Below the pieces are notes generated by a model that saw only the letters and a list, made by a program, of their open reading frames with translations, was not told the DNA's origin and made no database searches. From Micromonospora lupini (GTDB taxonomy: Bacteria > Actinomycetota > Actinomycetes > Mycobacteriales > Micromonosporaceae), in assembly GCF_026342015.1 (NCBI RefSeq), contig NZ_JAPENL010000001.1:1302001-1366000 (forward strand): 64,000 nucleotides of DNA, given 5' to 3'. Shown piece by piece: positions 1 to 8,090 of this stretch (its first letter is position 1; the number at the start of each line of letters is the position of its first letter). The translations under genes were made by a program, and so were the position numbers.

Positions 1-1
1 C

Positions 2-1672
2 GGCGAGCACGGGCGCTCCGCCGTGCGGGTTCGTGAGCTGACCGCCGAGGTGCAGCGGCTGCGCGCCGAGCTGGCCGAGCTGCACGAGCAGCCGGTGCAG
101 GTGGACCGCGCCTCATTCCAGGACCTGGGCCCGATGGTCGGTGAGATCCTGACCCTCGCCGAGAAGCAGGCCGCCCTCATCACCGAGTCGGCGAGCGACA
201 GGGCCAACGAGCTGCGCACCGAGGCGGAGCGCATCCTCGTCGACACCCGCGAGCGGGCCGCGCAGGCACGCCAGGACCTGTCGGAGGAGCTGGCCGCGCG
301 GCGCGCCGAGCAGGAGCAGGCGTACGAGGAGCGGCGCGCGGTGGCCGAGGCGGAGCTGACCGCGATCCGGGAGCGCGCCGAGCAGTTGCGCGCCGACGGC
401 GAGGCCGCGCACGAGCGCGCCCAGCACGAGGCGAAGCGCATCACCGAGCAGAGCGCACAGCAGCTCAACCAGACCCGGGTGGCCGCCGACGCCCTGATGA
501 AGTCGGCCCGCACCCAGATCCAGCAGGAGGTCCAGGCGGCCCGGGCCAAGAACCAGCAGGAGATGGCCCAGTGGCAGGCCGGGGTGGAGCGCGAGGTCGC
601 CGAGCGGCGCAGCGCCGCCGAGCAGGAGATCGCCGAATTGCAGGCGGCGGCCGAGGAGGAGCTGGCCGAGCAGCGCAGCTCCACCGAGCAGCAGATCGCC
701 GCGCTGCTGGCCGAGGCGCAGCAGCACGTGACCGAGCTGCGTAACCGGGCCGACGAGCAGGCGGCCAGTCACCGGGAGCAGCTCACCGCGCTCCAGCGGG
801 ACATCGAGGAACGCCGGCAGGAGTCGGCGCAACTGCACGCCGAGTTGGAGACCGCCCAGCAGCAGCTCGCCGAGGTCCGCCAGGAGGGCGAGACCCTGGA
901 GAACGAGCTGTCCCGCGTCCAGCAGCGGCTGGGCGAGGTGCGCCGGGACCTGACCGCCGAGGCGACCCGGCTGGACGAGGCCCGACGGGCCGGGGACTCC
1001 GCCGAGCGGCACGCCAAGGAGGTGCGCGCCCGGGTGCAGCGGGAGGCGAAGCGGGTGGCCGACCTGGCCGCCGCCGCGGTGATGGCCGCGGCGGCCGGCG
1101 GTACGGAGACCGCCGAGTACCCGATGGTCGGTCCCCGGTCGAGCGCCGCCCGCGCCGGTGTCGACCTGCTCCCCGTCGACCGCAACACGGGCGACCGCGC
1201 CGACGCCGACCGCGCCGACGCCGACCGGGCTGAGGCCGCCCGCGCCGACGCCGTCCGGGCTGATGCCGTCCGGGCCGACGCCGACCGGGCCGACGCCGAC
1301 CGCGCCGACGCCGTCCGGGCTGATGCCGACCGCGCCGACGCCGACCCCGGCGATGCCGACGACACCCGGGCCGACCACGCCCGGGCTGAGGCCGAGCACG
1401 CCGAGGCCGAACACGCCGGCAGCCACTATGCCGATGCCGAGCGCGTCAGTGGTGAGCACGGCGGTGCTGACCCGGCCGTTGGCGACCAGGCCGACGGCGA
1501 GCGCCCGGGTGTGCCCCTGCGGTACCCGGTGGAGGCGGCCGATCGGACGGCCACGTCGCCGATCCCCAGCATCGACGCCGAGCGGATCTTTCCACGGCCC
1601 GACGCCCCGACGCCCGTACCGTTCCTGGCCTTCGGGCAGCCGGTGAGCGACAACGGCACCGCCCGGCACTGA
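2..1672 (+). CDS. Large coiled-coil protein with Asp/Arg/Ala repeat tail (5' end outside window)
   Basis: Over 540 residues are visible. The first ~340 are almost wholly charged Glu/Arg/Ala/Gln heptad-type sequence, as in actinobacterial cytoskeletal coiled-coil proteins (DivIVA/Scy/FilP type). Around residues 395-450 the chain becomes a tandem RADAD/RADAV repeat, followed by a low-complexity acidic tail. There is no signal peptide or membrane segment. A GTG at 23 could be a start, but the frame stays open to the window edge and no ribosome binding site precedes it, so the gene is probably 5'-truncated by the window. A role in polar growth or cell-shape scaffolding is an inference from composition only. 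A long antisense reading frame across it is a GC-bias shadow. Confidence 0.75.
   Translation, partial: GEHGRSAVRVRELTAEVQRLRAELAELHEQPVQVDRASFQDLGPMVGEILTLAEKQAALITESASDRANELRTEAERILVDTRERAAQARQDLSEELAARRAEQEQAYEERRAVAEAELTAIRERAEQLRADGEAAHERAQHEAKRITEQSAQQLNQTRVAADALMKSARTQIQQEVQAARAKNQQEMAQWQAGVEREVAERRSAAEQEIAELQAAAEEELAEQRSSTEQQIAALLAEAQQHVTELRNRADEQAASHREQLTALQRDIEERRQESAQLHAELETAQQQLAEVRQEGETLENELSRVQQRLGEVRRDLTAEATRLDEARRAGDSAERHAKEVRARVQREAKRVADLAAAAVMAAAAGGTETAEYPMVGPRSSAARAGVDLLPVDRNTGDRADADRADADRAEAARADAVRADAVRADADRADADRADAVRADADRADADPGDADDTRADHARAEAEHAEAEHAGSHYADAERVSGEHGGADPAVGDQADGERPGVPLRYPVEAADRTATSPIPSIDAERIFPRPDAPTPVPFLAFGQPVSDNGTARH
1195..1350 (+). repeat. Short tandem repeat inside the coiled-coil gene (RADAD/RADAV units)
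   Basis: About ten 15-bp units of the form GCCGACGCCGACCGC, with GTC/GAC and CGC/CGG variation, encode repeated Arg-Ala-Asp-Ala-Asp/Val. The array is in frame, so copy-number change would lengthen or shorten the tail without breaking the gene. Confidence 0.8.
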
Positions 1673-1822
1673 CCTCGCCGGTGGCCGCCCCGGGCCCGGC
1701 GCACGCGCGCCGGCCCGGGCCACGGTCTGGTCGGCACGACGGCGGCGGGCGGCGGGGCGGCCTCCACCGAATCTGCGCACCATCTTCGCGGTATGCCCAC
1801 GATCAGCTGTTTGGATGGGCTG

Positions 1823-2599
1823 ATGAGCCAGCCCACGCGCACGACCTCAATCGCCGCCGACCAGATCGCGTACCTGGACACGGCGGCGGCCACCGCAGTC
1901 GGTCGCGACTACAAGGGGCGTGCCGTCGACGCTCTCGACCTGCGGCCGGGGCATGCGGTGGTGGACATCGGCTGCGGCCCCGGGACCGACCTCGGGCGGC
2001 TGGCCGACGCGGTCCGAGCAGGCGGCCTGGTCGTCGGCGTGGACCGTGACGCGCGGATGCTGGCGGAGGCCGCCCGGCGGCTGGCCGACCGGCCGGAGAT
2101 CGACCTGCGCGCGGGGGATGCCCACGCGCTTCCACTTGACGACACGAGCATGGACCGGGCCAGGATCGATCGGGTCCTCATGCACGTCGCGGATCCGGCG
2201 ACGGTGCTGACGGAGGTTCGTCGGGTGCTCCGGCCGGGCGGCTTGGTCGCGATGGCCGAGCCGGACTGGGACACCCTCGCGGTCGCGGACGAGGACGTAC
2301 GGACGAGCCGCAGCTTCGCCCGGTTCGTCGCGGCGCGGGTGCGGAACCCGACGATCGGGCGGGAGCTGGTCCGGCTGTCGGCGCAGGCGGGCCTGCGGGT
2401 GAGAGCGGTCGAGGCGATCGCCGTCGTCTTCCGGGACTTCGACACGGCGGACCGGATCCTGGGGCTGCGGCGCAATTCGGCCCGCGCCGTGGCGGCCGGC
2501 GAGCTGACCGACGCGGACGTTCAGCCATGGCTGCGGCGTCTCACGGACGGTCCCCTGCTGGCCGGCTTCACCCTGTACCTGGTCACGGCCGAAGCCTGA
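1823..2599 (+). CDS. Class I SAM-dependent methyltransferase
   Basis: This is a 258-aa Rossmann-fold methyltransferase. Motif I is VVDIGCGPGTDLG near residue 46, followed by an acidic motif II (VVGVDRDARML) and the motif-IV region (DRVLMHVADP). A post-motif LRPGGLVAMAEPDWDTL stretch is typical of the UbiE/Methyltransf_11 group. The chosen start is the ATG giving MSQPTRTTS; an in-frame ATG at 1793 would add ten residues. The N-terminal segment before motif I contains a Tyr-Leu-Asp element seen in small-molecule methyltransferases. It stands alone between unrelated genes, so the substrate cannot be inferred. Confidence 0.85.
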   Translation: MSQPTRTTSIAADQIAYLDTAAATAVGRDYKGRAVDALDLRPGHAVVDIGCGPGTDLGRLADAVRAGGLVVGVDRDARMLAEAARRLADRPEIDLRAGDAHALPLDDTSMDRARIDRVLMHVADPATVLTEVRRVLRPGGLVAMAEPDWDTLAVADEDVRTSRSFARFVAARVRNPTIGRELVRLSAQAGLRVRAVEAIAVVFRDFDTADRILGLRRNSARAVAAGELTDADVQPWLRRLTDGPLLAGFTLYLVTAEA

Positions 2600-2782
2600 G
2601 CTCGCCCGGCGGGCCGGTCCCGACTGCGCGCCGATCGTGGGGGCTGCGTACCCCGGGGCGATTCTGCGCGGAACCTCCCCGAACGTCCGTTCGGAGCTGG
2701 CAGGCTGGGTTGGCCGGCACGCGCCGACGGCGGCCGGCCCGACCGGCGGCCCGGGAGCGGCGCGCGGCCGAGAGGAGCGCCC

Positions 2783-4177
2783 GTGACCGACCAACCGGAG
2801 GACTACGACCTGCTCGTCGTGGGTGGCGGCAAGGCCGGCAAGACGCTGGGCATGGACGTCGCCCGCTCCGGCCGCCGGGTGGCGATGGTGGAACGCGGCA
2901 TGATCGGCGGCAGCTGCATAAACGTCGCGTGCATCCCCACGAAGGCGCTGGTGACGAGCGCGCGGGCGGCCCGCCAACTGCGCCACGCCGCCGCGCTCGG
3001 CCTCGTGGTCGACGGTGGTCGCGTCGACGTGGACCTGCTGCGGGCGCACAAGCAGGACGTCGTCGAGGGGATGGTCGCCGCCAACCGGCAGCAGTTCCTC
3101 GACTCGGGTCTGCACCTGGTGATCGGCGAGGCCCGGTTCGTTGCCGCGCGGACCGTGCGGGTGTCGCTGGCCGACGGCGGCGAACGACTGCTGCGCGGCG
3201 ACGACGTGGTCATCAACACGGGCACCCGACCGTACCTGCCGTCCGTCCCCGGGATGACCGGGGCCGGGGTGCTGACAAGCGACGACCTGCTGCGCCTGGA
3301 CCGGGTTCCGGCACGGCTGGTGGTGCTCGGCGGGGGCACAGTCGGGGTGGAGTTCGCGCAGATGTTCGCGTCGTTCGGCAGCGCGGTGACGGTGATCGAG
3401 GGCGGTCCCCAACTGCTCACCCGCGAGGACCCCGACATCGCCGACGCGATGATGCGTGTCTTCCTCGACGACGGCATCGACGTACGCGTCGGCGTTACTG
3501 TCGCCCGCGTCGACCGCGACGCCGACGGTACGGCCCGGATCACCCTCGACGACGGCAGCGTGGTGACAGGCGACGAGGTGCTCGTGGCGGCCGGCCGGGC
3601 GCCGGTCACCGACGGGCTCGGGCTGGACACGGCAGGTGTCCGACTCAACGACCGCGGTTTCGTGGTGGTCGACGAGTACCTGCGCACCAGCGCCGAGCGG
3701 ACGTGGGCGGCAGGTGACGTCGCCGGCAGCCCGCAGTTCACCCACGCGTCGCTCGACGACTATCGGATCATCCGGGCGAACCTGGCCGGTGGGCAGCGCA
3801 GCACGGCGGGCCGGCTCATCCCGTACACCGTCTTCACCACCCCGGAGCTGGCACGGGTCGGTCTCAGCGAGAGCGACGCGCGCCACGCCGGGTACGACGT
3901 CCAGGTGGCCCATCTGCCCGTCGCCGCGATCCCCCGGGCCCGCACCCTGCGCCAGACGCAGGGCATGTGGAAGGCGGTCATCGACGCCCGCACCGACCAG
4001 ATCCTGGGCGCGGCGCTGCTGGGACCGGAGGCGGGTGAGGTGATCACCTCGGTGCAGTTGGCCATGCTCGCCTCGATGCCGTGGACCGCGCTGCGGGACG
4101 CGGTCATCACGCATCCGACGATGACCGAGGGCCTCAACCTGCTCTTCGCGTCGCTGAAGTCCCGCCCGGTGCGCTGA
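2783..4177 (+). CDS. Class I flavoprotein disulfide reductase (mercuric reductase/lipoamide dehydrogenase-like)
   Basis: The 464-aa protein has an N-terminal FAD-binding GGGKAGK motif and the redox-active pair CINVAC followed by IPTKAL. A second dinucleotide site (VVLGGGTVGVEFAQ) lies near residue 180 and an AAGDVAG FAD motif near residue 310. The C-terminal dimerisation domain carries HPTMTE, the His-Glu pair that serves as the active-site base. All catalytic elements are therefore present. It lacks both the N-terminal NmerA domain and the C-terminal vicinal cysteines of MerA, and no mer genes are nearby, so mercury reduction is unlikely. The GTG start is preceded by GAGAGGAG. Substrate unknown. 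Confidence 0.88.
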   Translation: MTDQPEDYDLLVVGGGKAGKTLGMDVARSGRRVAMVERGMIGGSCINVACIPTKALVTSARAARQLRHAAALGLVVDGGRVDVDLLRAHKQDVVEGMVAANRQQFLDSGLHLVIGEARFVAARTVRVSLADGGERLLRGDDVVINTGTRPYLPSVPGMTGAGVLTSDDLLRLDRVPARLVVLGGGTVGVEFAQMFASFGSAVTVIEGGPQLLTREDPDIADAMMRVFLDDGIDVRVGVTVARVDRDADGTARITLDDGSVVTGDEVLVAAGRAPVTDGLGLDTAGVRLNDRGFVVVDEYLRTSAERTWAAGDVAGSPQFTHASLDDYRIIRANLAGGQRSTAGRLIPYTVFTTPELARVGLSESDARHAGYDVQVAHLPVAAIPRARTLRQTQGMWKAVIDARTDQILGAALLGPEAGEVITSVQLAMLASMPWTALRDAVITHPTMTEGLNLLFASLKSRPVR

Positions 4178-4197
4178 GCACGTCCCGCCGGGTGGGG

Positions 4198-4965
4198 TCA
4201 GGAGGCGATCTCGGCGCGTACCCGTTCCTGGAAGGCGCGGGCCTCGCGGCCGGTGGGCGGTGGCCCGCCGTGCCGCGCCGCGATCGCCCGGCGGATCACC
4301 TCGGCCGGGTCGCCGGTGTCGACGAGCCGCCGGCCGGCGGCCACCTTGGACAGCCACTCGCCGTCGCGGTGGCGCACCAGGGAACGGCAGGCGCCGAGCA
4401 CCGCGTCCTCCGCGCCGGGCGCGGGCCGGTCGCCCGGCGGCGTCGGCAGGGCCAGCCACCAGGTCAGCGCCTCGATCAGCAGGCGGCGCAGGTCCGCCGG
4501 GGTGAGATCGGCGAAGACCTCCGCCGCCGGTGGTCCGAGCAGCGCCATCCCGCCGTGGTGCAGGATGCTGCGGTCCAGCCCGTACCAGAACCGGCCGTCG
4601 GCCGGCGGGCGGTCGGCCGGGTCGAGGGTGCGGCGGAACGGCATCGCCTGCCCGGTGTTCAGCTCGACCTCGAAGCCGGGCTCGGGGCTGCCGGCGGAGG
4701 CCACCGCCCGCTGGTACACGACCAGTTCCAGCCCGCGCGCCGGGCAGGGCAGCGCCTCGTGCCGAAGCCGTGCCACAAGCGTCACCTTGGCGGCCTCGGT
4801 CAGCGGGCCGGCGCAGACCAGCGCCACGTCCACGTCGCTGCGGCCGGCCTGGTACGCGCCGAGCCCCACCGAGCCGGCCGCGTACGCGCCGACGAGGTCG
4901 CCGTCGAGCACGTCCCGGGCGGTGTCCACGAGGTCGGCGAGGTAGCGCCGAAGAGCGGAGTCCAC
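4198..4965 (-). CDS. Aminoglycoside adenylyltransferase-like nucleotidyltransferase
   Basis: The 255-aa protein has the polymerase-beta type signature AAGSVGLGAYQAGRSDVDV around residues 29-48 (GS, then the catalytic DxD). It is followed by a helical C-terminal domain of the ANT(3'')/DUF4111 type. Full-length AadA enzymes are about 260 aa, so it appears complete. Relatives either adenylylate streptomycin/spectinomycin or are uncharacterised actinobacterial proteins. Resistance is possible but not shown by the sequence. It converges with the flavoprotein gene across a 20-bp gap. Confidence 0.75.
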   Translation of the reverse strand: MDSALRRYLADLVDTARDVLDGDLVGAYAAGSVGLGAYQAGRSDVDVALVCAGPLTEAAKVTLVARLRHEALPCPARGLELVVYQRAVASAGSPEPGFEVELNTGQAMPFRRTLDPADRPPADGRFWYGLDRSILHHGGMALLGPPAAEVFADLTPADLRRLLIEALTWWLALPTPPGDRPAPGAEDAVLGACRSLVRHRDGEWLSKVAAGRRLVDTGDPAEVIRRAIAARHGGPPPTGREARAFQERVRAEIAS

Positions 4966-5040
4966 GCCCCATCCTCACCCGTGGGCGCGGGCGCGTCGGC
5001 ACCGGGCGGCCCCTGACCGGCACCCGGCCGGCGGGCGGCC

Positions 5041-6408
5041 CTAACCGGCGTAGAGCAGCAGGAGGCCGGCGACGGTGTACGCGACCATCAGCGCGAGCAG
5101 CGGGAGCTGACCGGCCACCGCCCGCGCCCGGGGGAACAGGTACAGGGCGCGGTCGTGGGCGAGCAGGGTGCCGAGCAGGTGCCCGACGATGATGACGGTG
5201 ATCTGCAGGTTGGCCACCCCGGACGGGGTGACGAGCGTGGTGTGCGGTTGCCAACCCGCCGTGCCGAACCAGTCCGCTCCGGTGTCGCGGGGGTCGGACA
5301 GCAGGGCGACGGTGCGCTGACCCTCCAGGATCAGCAGCGAGTAGTAGTGCGCCACCACGTAACCCACGGCGATCGGCACGATCGAGTGCGCGAGTTCGCC
5401 AGGCACCCGCCGGGACTCGACGCCACCCGCCGGATCCCCGGCACCGGCCGGTCCCGCGCGGCCGACGCGGGCGGCGGCGCCGGTGGCGACGAGGTACGCC
5501 ACGGCGACGACACCGATGACCGCGACCAGTCCGGCGCTGCCGGTGACCGCCGGGGGCAGGCCGTTCTCCTGGGAGAAACGCAGCCAGGCCGGCGCGTTGG
5601 AGAGGCTGTCGAACATGGTCGAGCCGAGCAGCACGATCACCACGGCGACGAGTCCGGGACGGGATCGCAGGCCGGCGATCCCGTCGAGCGGGTTGCGCCA
5701 GACCAGCACACCGTCGGCGGCTCTGCCGATCGGGGCGAGCCGGCCGACGAGCGCGCTGTAGACCTCGAACGGGTCGGCCCTGTCGAACCAGCCCGCGCCG
5801 AACAGCGCGGCGCCGCCCAGCACGACCACTGCGTACCCGGCCAACCACGCGGTGATGACCGGCAGGGTGGCCCGGTCCGGCGCGACAAGCTCCAGCCAGA
5901 CGAACCCGAACAGGGTGAGCGCGGCCGGCCAGAGTCCCAGACCGGCGGGCAGCTCCCGAACGCCGCGCGCCGGGTCGCGCCGCGCCGCCAGGGCGACGAG
6001 CAGGTGCACCGTACGCAGCGGGTTGACCGCCCGCCAGACCGGGCCGAACAGCAGCGAGACGGGTACCAGCCCGACCCAGAGGAGCACGTAGAGCGCGCCG
6101 GCCGTCGGATTGTCCGGGGTGTCCGGCCCGGCGAACAGGCCCACGCAGAACCAGCCGGCGGCGAGCAGTCCCAGTGCGCGTAGCGCCCACCGGAACGCGG
6201 GGGCGTCCACGAGGCCGGCCAGCCGCTCGGGCACCGGCCGGCCACCGGCGGCGTCCCGGTCCAGGCGTGGCTCGCGCCAGAGCAGGCCCAGCGCGACGAA
6301 CGTGACGACAAGGGTCAGGGCGGCGGCGACGACCAGGTCGGCAAGCGTGATCGGCAGGTCCTGACGGCCGCCGACGCCGTGCGCCAGCAGCGCGGGATCG
6401 CCGGCCAT
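5041..6408 (-). CDS. Polytopic membrane protein of unknown function, linked to CopC/cupredoxin genes
   Basis: The 455-aa protein has about ten hydrophobic segments spread across its length and an N-terminal HGVGGRQDLP motif ahead of the first transmembrane helix. Homologues in actinobacteria are mostly uncharacterised; from memory some are labelled fenitrothion hydrolase, which I would not rely on. The ATG lies 5 bp downstream of the stop of the cupredoxin-like lipoprotein gene, so the two are almost certainly co-transcribed. The divergent neighbour is CopC-like. A role in copper or metal handling at the membrane is inferred from this context. Confidence 0.7.
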   Translation of the reverse strand: MAGDPALLAHGVGGRQDLPITLADLVVAAALTLVVTFVALGLLWREPRLDRDAAGGRPVPERLAGLVDAPAFRWALRALGLLAAGWFCVGLFAGPDTPDNPTAGALYVLLWVGLVPVSLLFGPVWRAVNPLRTVHLLVALAARRDPARGVRELPAGLGLWPAALTLFGFVWLELVAPDRATLPVITAWLAGYAVVVLGGAALFGAGWFDRADPFEVYSALVGRLAPIGRAADGVLVWRNPLDGIAGLRSRPGLVAVVIVLLGSTMFDSLSNAPAWLRFSQENGLPPAVTGSAGLVAVIGVVAVAYLVATGAAARVGRAGPAGAGDPAGGVESRRVPGELAHSIVPIAVGYVVAHYYSLLILEGQRTVALLSDPRDTGADWFGTAGWQPHTTLVTPSGVANLQITVIIVGHLLGTLLAHDRALYLFPRARAVAGQLPLLALMVAYTVAGLLLLYAG

Positions 6409-6413
6409 CGGGC

Positions 6414-6893
6414 TCAGCGGACGACGAGCTGGAACAGCACCAGCTCGGTCTCGTGCGTCTCCACCTCGAACAGTCCGGTCTTCTCGGCCCGGAACTCCAC
6501 CGAGCCGGGCGTACCGGCCGGCAGTCGGGCGCCCAGGTCGTAGCCGTGCACGTGCAGTTCGTCGGCGACGTCCGAGGTGACGGTGATCCGGACCAGTTGA
6601 CCCTTGGCCACTGTCACCCGGCCGGTCGGCGGGTTGATCCGTCGCTTGGCGATGGTCACGGTGATCTCCCGGTCGACACCTGGCGTGCTGGCGGCGGGAG
6701 TGGGACTGTCCGCCGAGGCCGACGCGGCGGCGGAGGTCGGTGCGGCGGCCGACGTCGGCGGCGCCGAGGGGCCGGCCACGGACGGGTCGTCGTCGTGCCC
6801 GCAGCCGGCGGTGAGCAGGACGCTGAGCAGACAGGTGACGAGCAGGGTGGTGGGGATGGCGGTGCGACGGGCACCGGGGGCGCGGACGAACAC
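6414..6893 (-). CDS. Cupredoxin-like lipoprotein
   Basis: This 159-aa protein begins with a signal sequence ending in the lipobox LTAGC (Cys about residue 31), so it should be lipid-anchored outside the membrane. A Ser/Ala/Pro-rich linker follows. The last ~85 residues resemble a cupredoxin fold, with an HVHGYDLG segment and a VETHETEL segment near the C-terminus. Candidate ligand histidines are visible, but a classical Cys-containing type-1 copper site is not. The GTG start has GGAG 7 nt upstream. It leads the two-gene unit with the membrane protein and is divergent from the CopC-like gene. Confidence 0.72.
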   Translation of the reverse strand: MFVRAPGARRTAIPTTLLVTCLLSVLLTAGCGHDDDPSVAGPSAPPTSAAAPTSAAASASADSPTPAASTPGVDREITVTIAKRRINPPTGRVTVAKGQLVRITVTSDVADELHVHGYDLGARLPAGTPGSVEFRAEKTGLFEVETHETELVLFQLVVR

Positions 6894-6995
6894 GGGCGGA
6901 CTCCGAACGACGCGGGGGGACGGGGTGTCGAGCTGATCGTCGGAGGGTGAACTCTACGTCTTGTTCGGCGGTGGGGAAATGACCATGATGAACGA

Positions 6996-7832
6996 ATGCG
7001 ATCGAGGCTGGTCACTGTGTGTCACGTTGTGTGCCGTACCGTCGCCGTGCTGGCGGCGCTGCTGGTGGTGTCGCTGGCGCTGCCCGCCGCTCCGGCGTCG
7101 GCGCACGGGCAGTTGGCGACCTCCACGCCGCTGACCGGCACCGTGGTCCGCAAGCCGCTGGCCCAGATCGGGTTGTACTTCACCGAGAAGCCGGCAGCCA
7201 ACGCGCACTTCACAGTCACCGGCCCGAACGGGTCACGGGTGGACAGCGGCTGGTCGCACGGCGAGCCGAAGCGGCTGGACAAGCCGGTCCAGGAATATTT
7301 CATGGTCAACGGCGTCTTCGAACCGCGGCTCTACCACACCGGCTTCCCCGCCATGGTCACCGTCGCACACTGGCCGGCGAAGGGCCGCTACACCGCCACC
7401 TATCTCACGGTCGCCTCGGACGGCGAAGCGGTGCGGGGCACCGTCGCGTTCGACTACCAGGGTCCGAGCACCGCGGCCCCGGCCGGCTGGACGGCACCGA
7501 CGAACGGCCCCGATCCCGCCCTGCTGGCCCAGGCCGAGGGCACCCCCTCGGCCTCGGCCGTGCCGTTGGCGACACTCCCTTCGGACGCCACCCCCGCTGC
7601 CGCGCCGCCGGCGTCCCCACCCGCCGGAGGGCTTCCGCCCTGGGTGGTGCCCGCCGGCGTCGTGCTTGTGGTCGGCACGCTCGTCGTCGTGGCGGCCCGC
7701 CGCCGACCGGCGGCACGCCCGTCCGGCGGCGCCGCCGCCCGCCCACGCGGCGCAGCCCCGCGTCCACGCAACGGCGCCTCTCGTCAGCGCGGCGGAACGG
7801 AGCGCCGACCGGCGCGGCGCGGCCGCCGCTGA
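6996..7832 (+). CDS. CopC-domain secreted, membrane-anchored protein
   Basis: The 278-aa protein has a signal peptide of ~35 residues ending ASAHGQ, which would leave a mature N-terminal Ala-His as in CopC copper-binding proteins. The CopC-type beta-sandwich covers about residues 34-155 (TSTPLTGTVV, LYFTEKP). A Pro/Ala-rich linker, one hydrophobic helix near residues 212-232 and a basic Arg-rich tail follow, so it is probably anchored with the CopC domain outside. CopD is absent, but the divergent polytopic membrane protein may be its partner (inference). Confidence 0.78.
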   Translation: MRSRLVTVCHVVCRTVAVLAALLVVSLALPAAPASAHGQLATSTPLTGTVVRKPLAQIGLYFTEKPAANAHFTVTGPNGSRVDSGWSHGEPKRLDKPVQEYFMVNGVFEPRLYHTGFPAMVTVAHWPAKGRYTATYLTVASDGEAVRGTVAFDYQGPSTAAPAGWTAPTNGPDPALLAQAEGTPSASAVPLATLPSDATPAAAPPASPPAGGLPPWVVPAGVVLVVGTLVVVAARRRPAARPSGGAAARPRGAAPRPRNGASRQRGGTERRPARRGRR

Positions 7833-8090
7833 GTCTCATCGGCGCGAGCACATTTCCGACATCCGAGGATGAGTGCCGCGATCTTTCGCACGGACATCGG
7901 GAACTTTTGATGTATCGATGCAAAGGCATGGACAGCATCATCGAAACCCCTTAATGTCTCGACCCATCAACCCGGTGTTTCCGGATCGTCACTCGTCGGC
8001 GTCGAGGACGTTACGGACCGGGCCGGCGGCCACCGCCTCACCAAAGCTGCACGCCGGCCGTCGGTCACTCCTATCCTCTGTGGAGGAACG

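Noticed and set aside
113..1783. A 556-codon minus-strand frame opposite the coiled-coil gene
   Set aside because: Composition is Gly/Leu/Arg-rich shadow sequence with no domain; the plus-strand coiled coil explains the region.
2783..4177. Mercuric reductase
   Set aside because: The C-terminal vicinal cysteine pair, NmerA domain and any mer neighbours are absent.
4198..4965. Firm call as a streptomycin/spectinomycin resistance gene
   Set aside because: The fold and length fit, but family members include uncharacterised proteins and no resistance context is present.
1847..6190. A 1447-codon reading frame on the minus strand across several genes
   Set aside because: It runs antisense through the methyltransferase and flavoprotein genes and partly out of frame over real minus-strand genes. 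It is Arg/Pro/Ala-biased, as expected from GC-rich third-codon-position shadows.
7833..8090. A small gene or RNA between the CopC-like and PA14/propeller genes
   Set aside because: No frame with a start, ribosome site and plausible composition; only a possible operator motif is visible.
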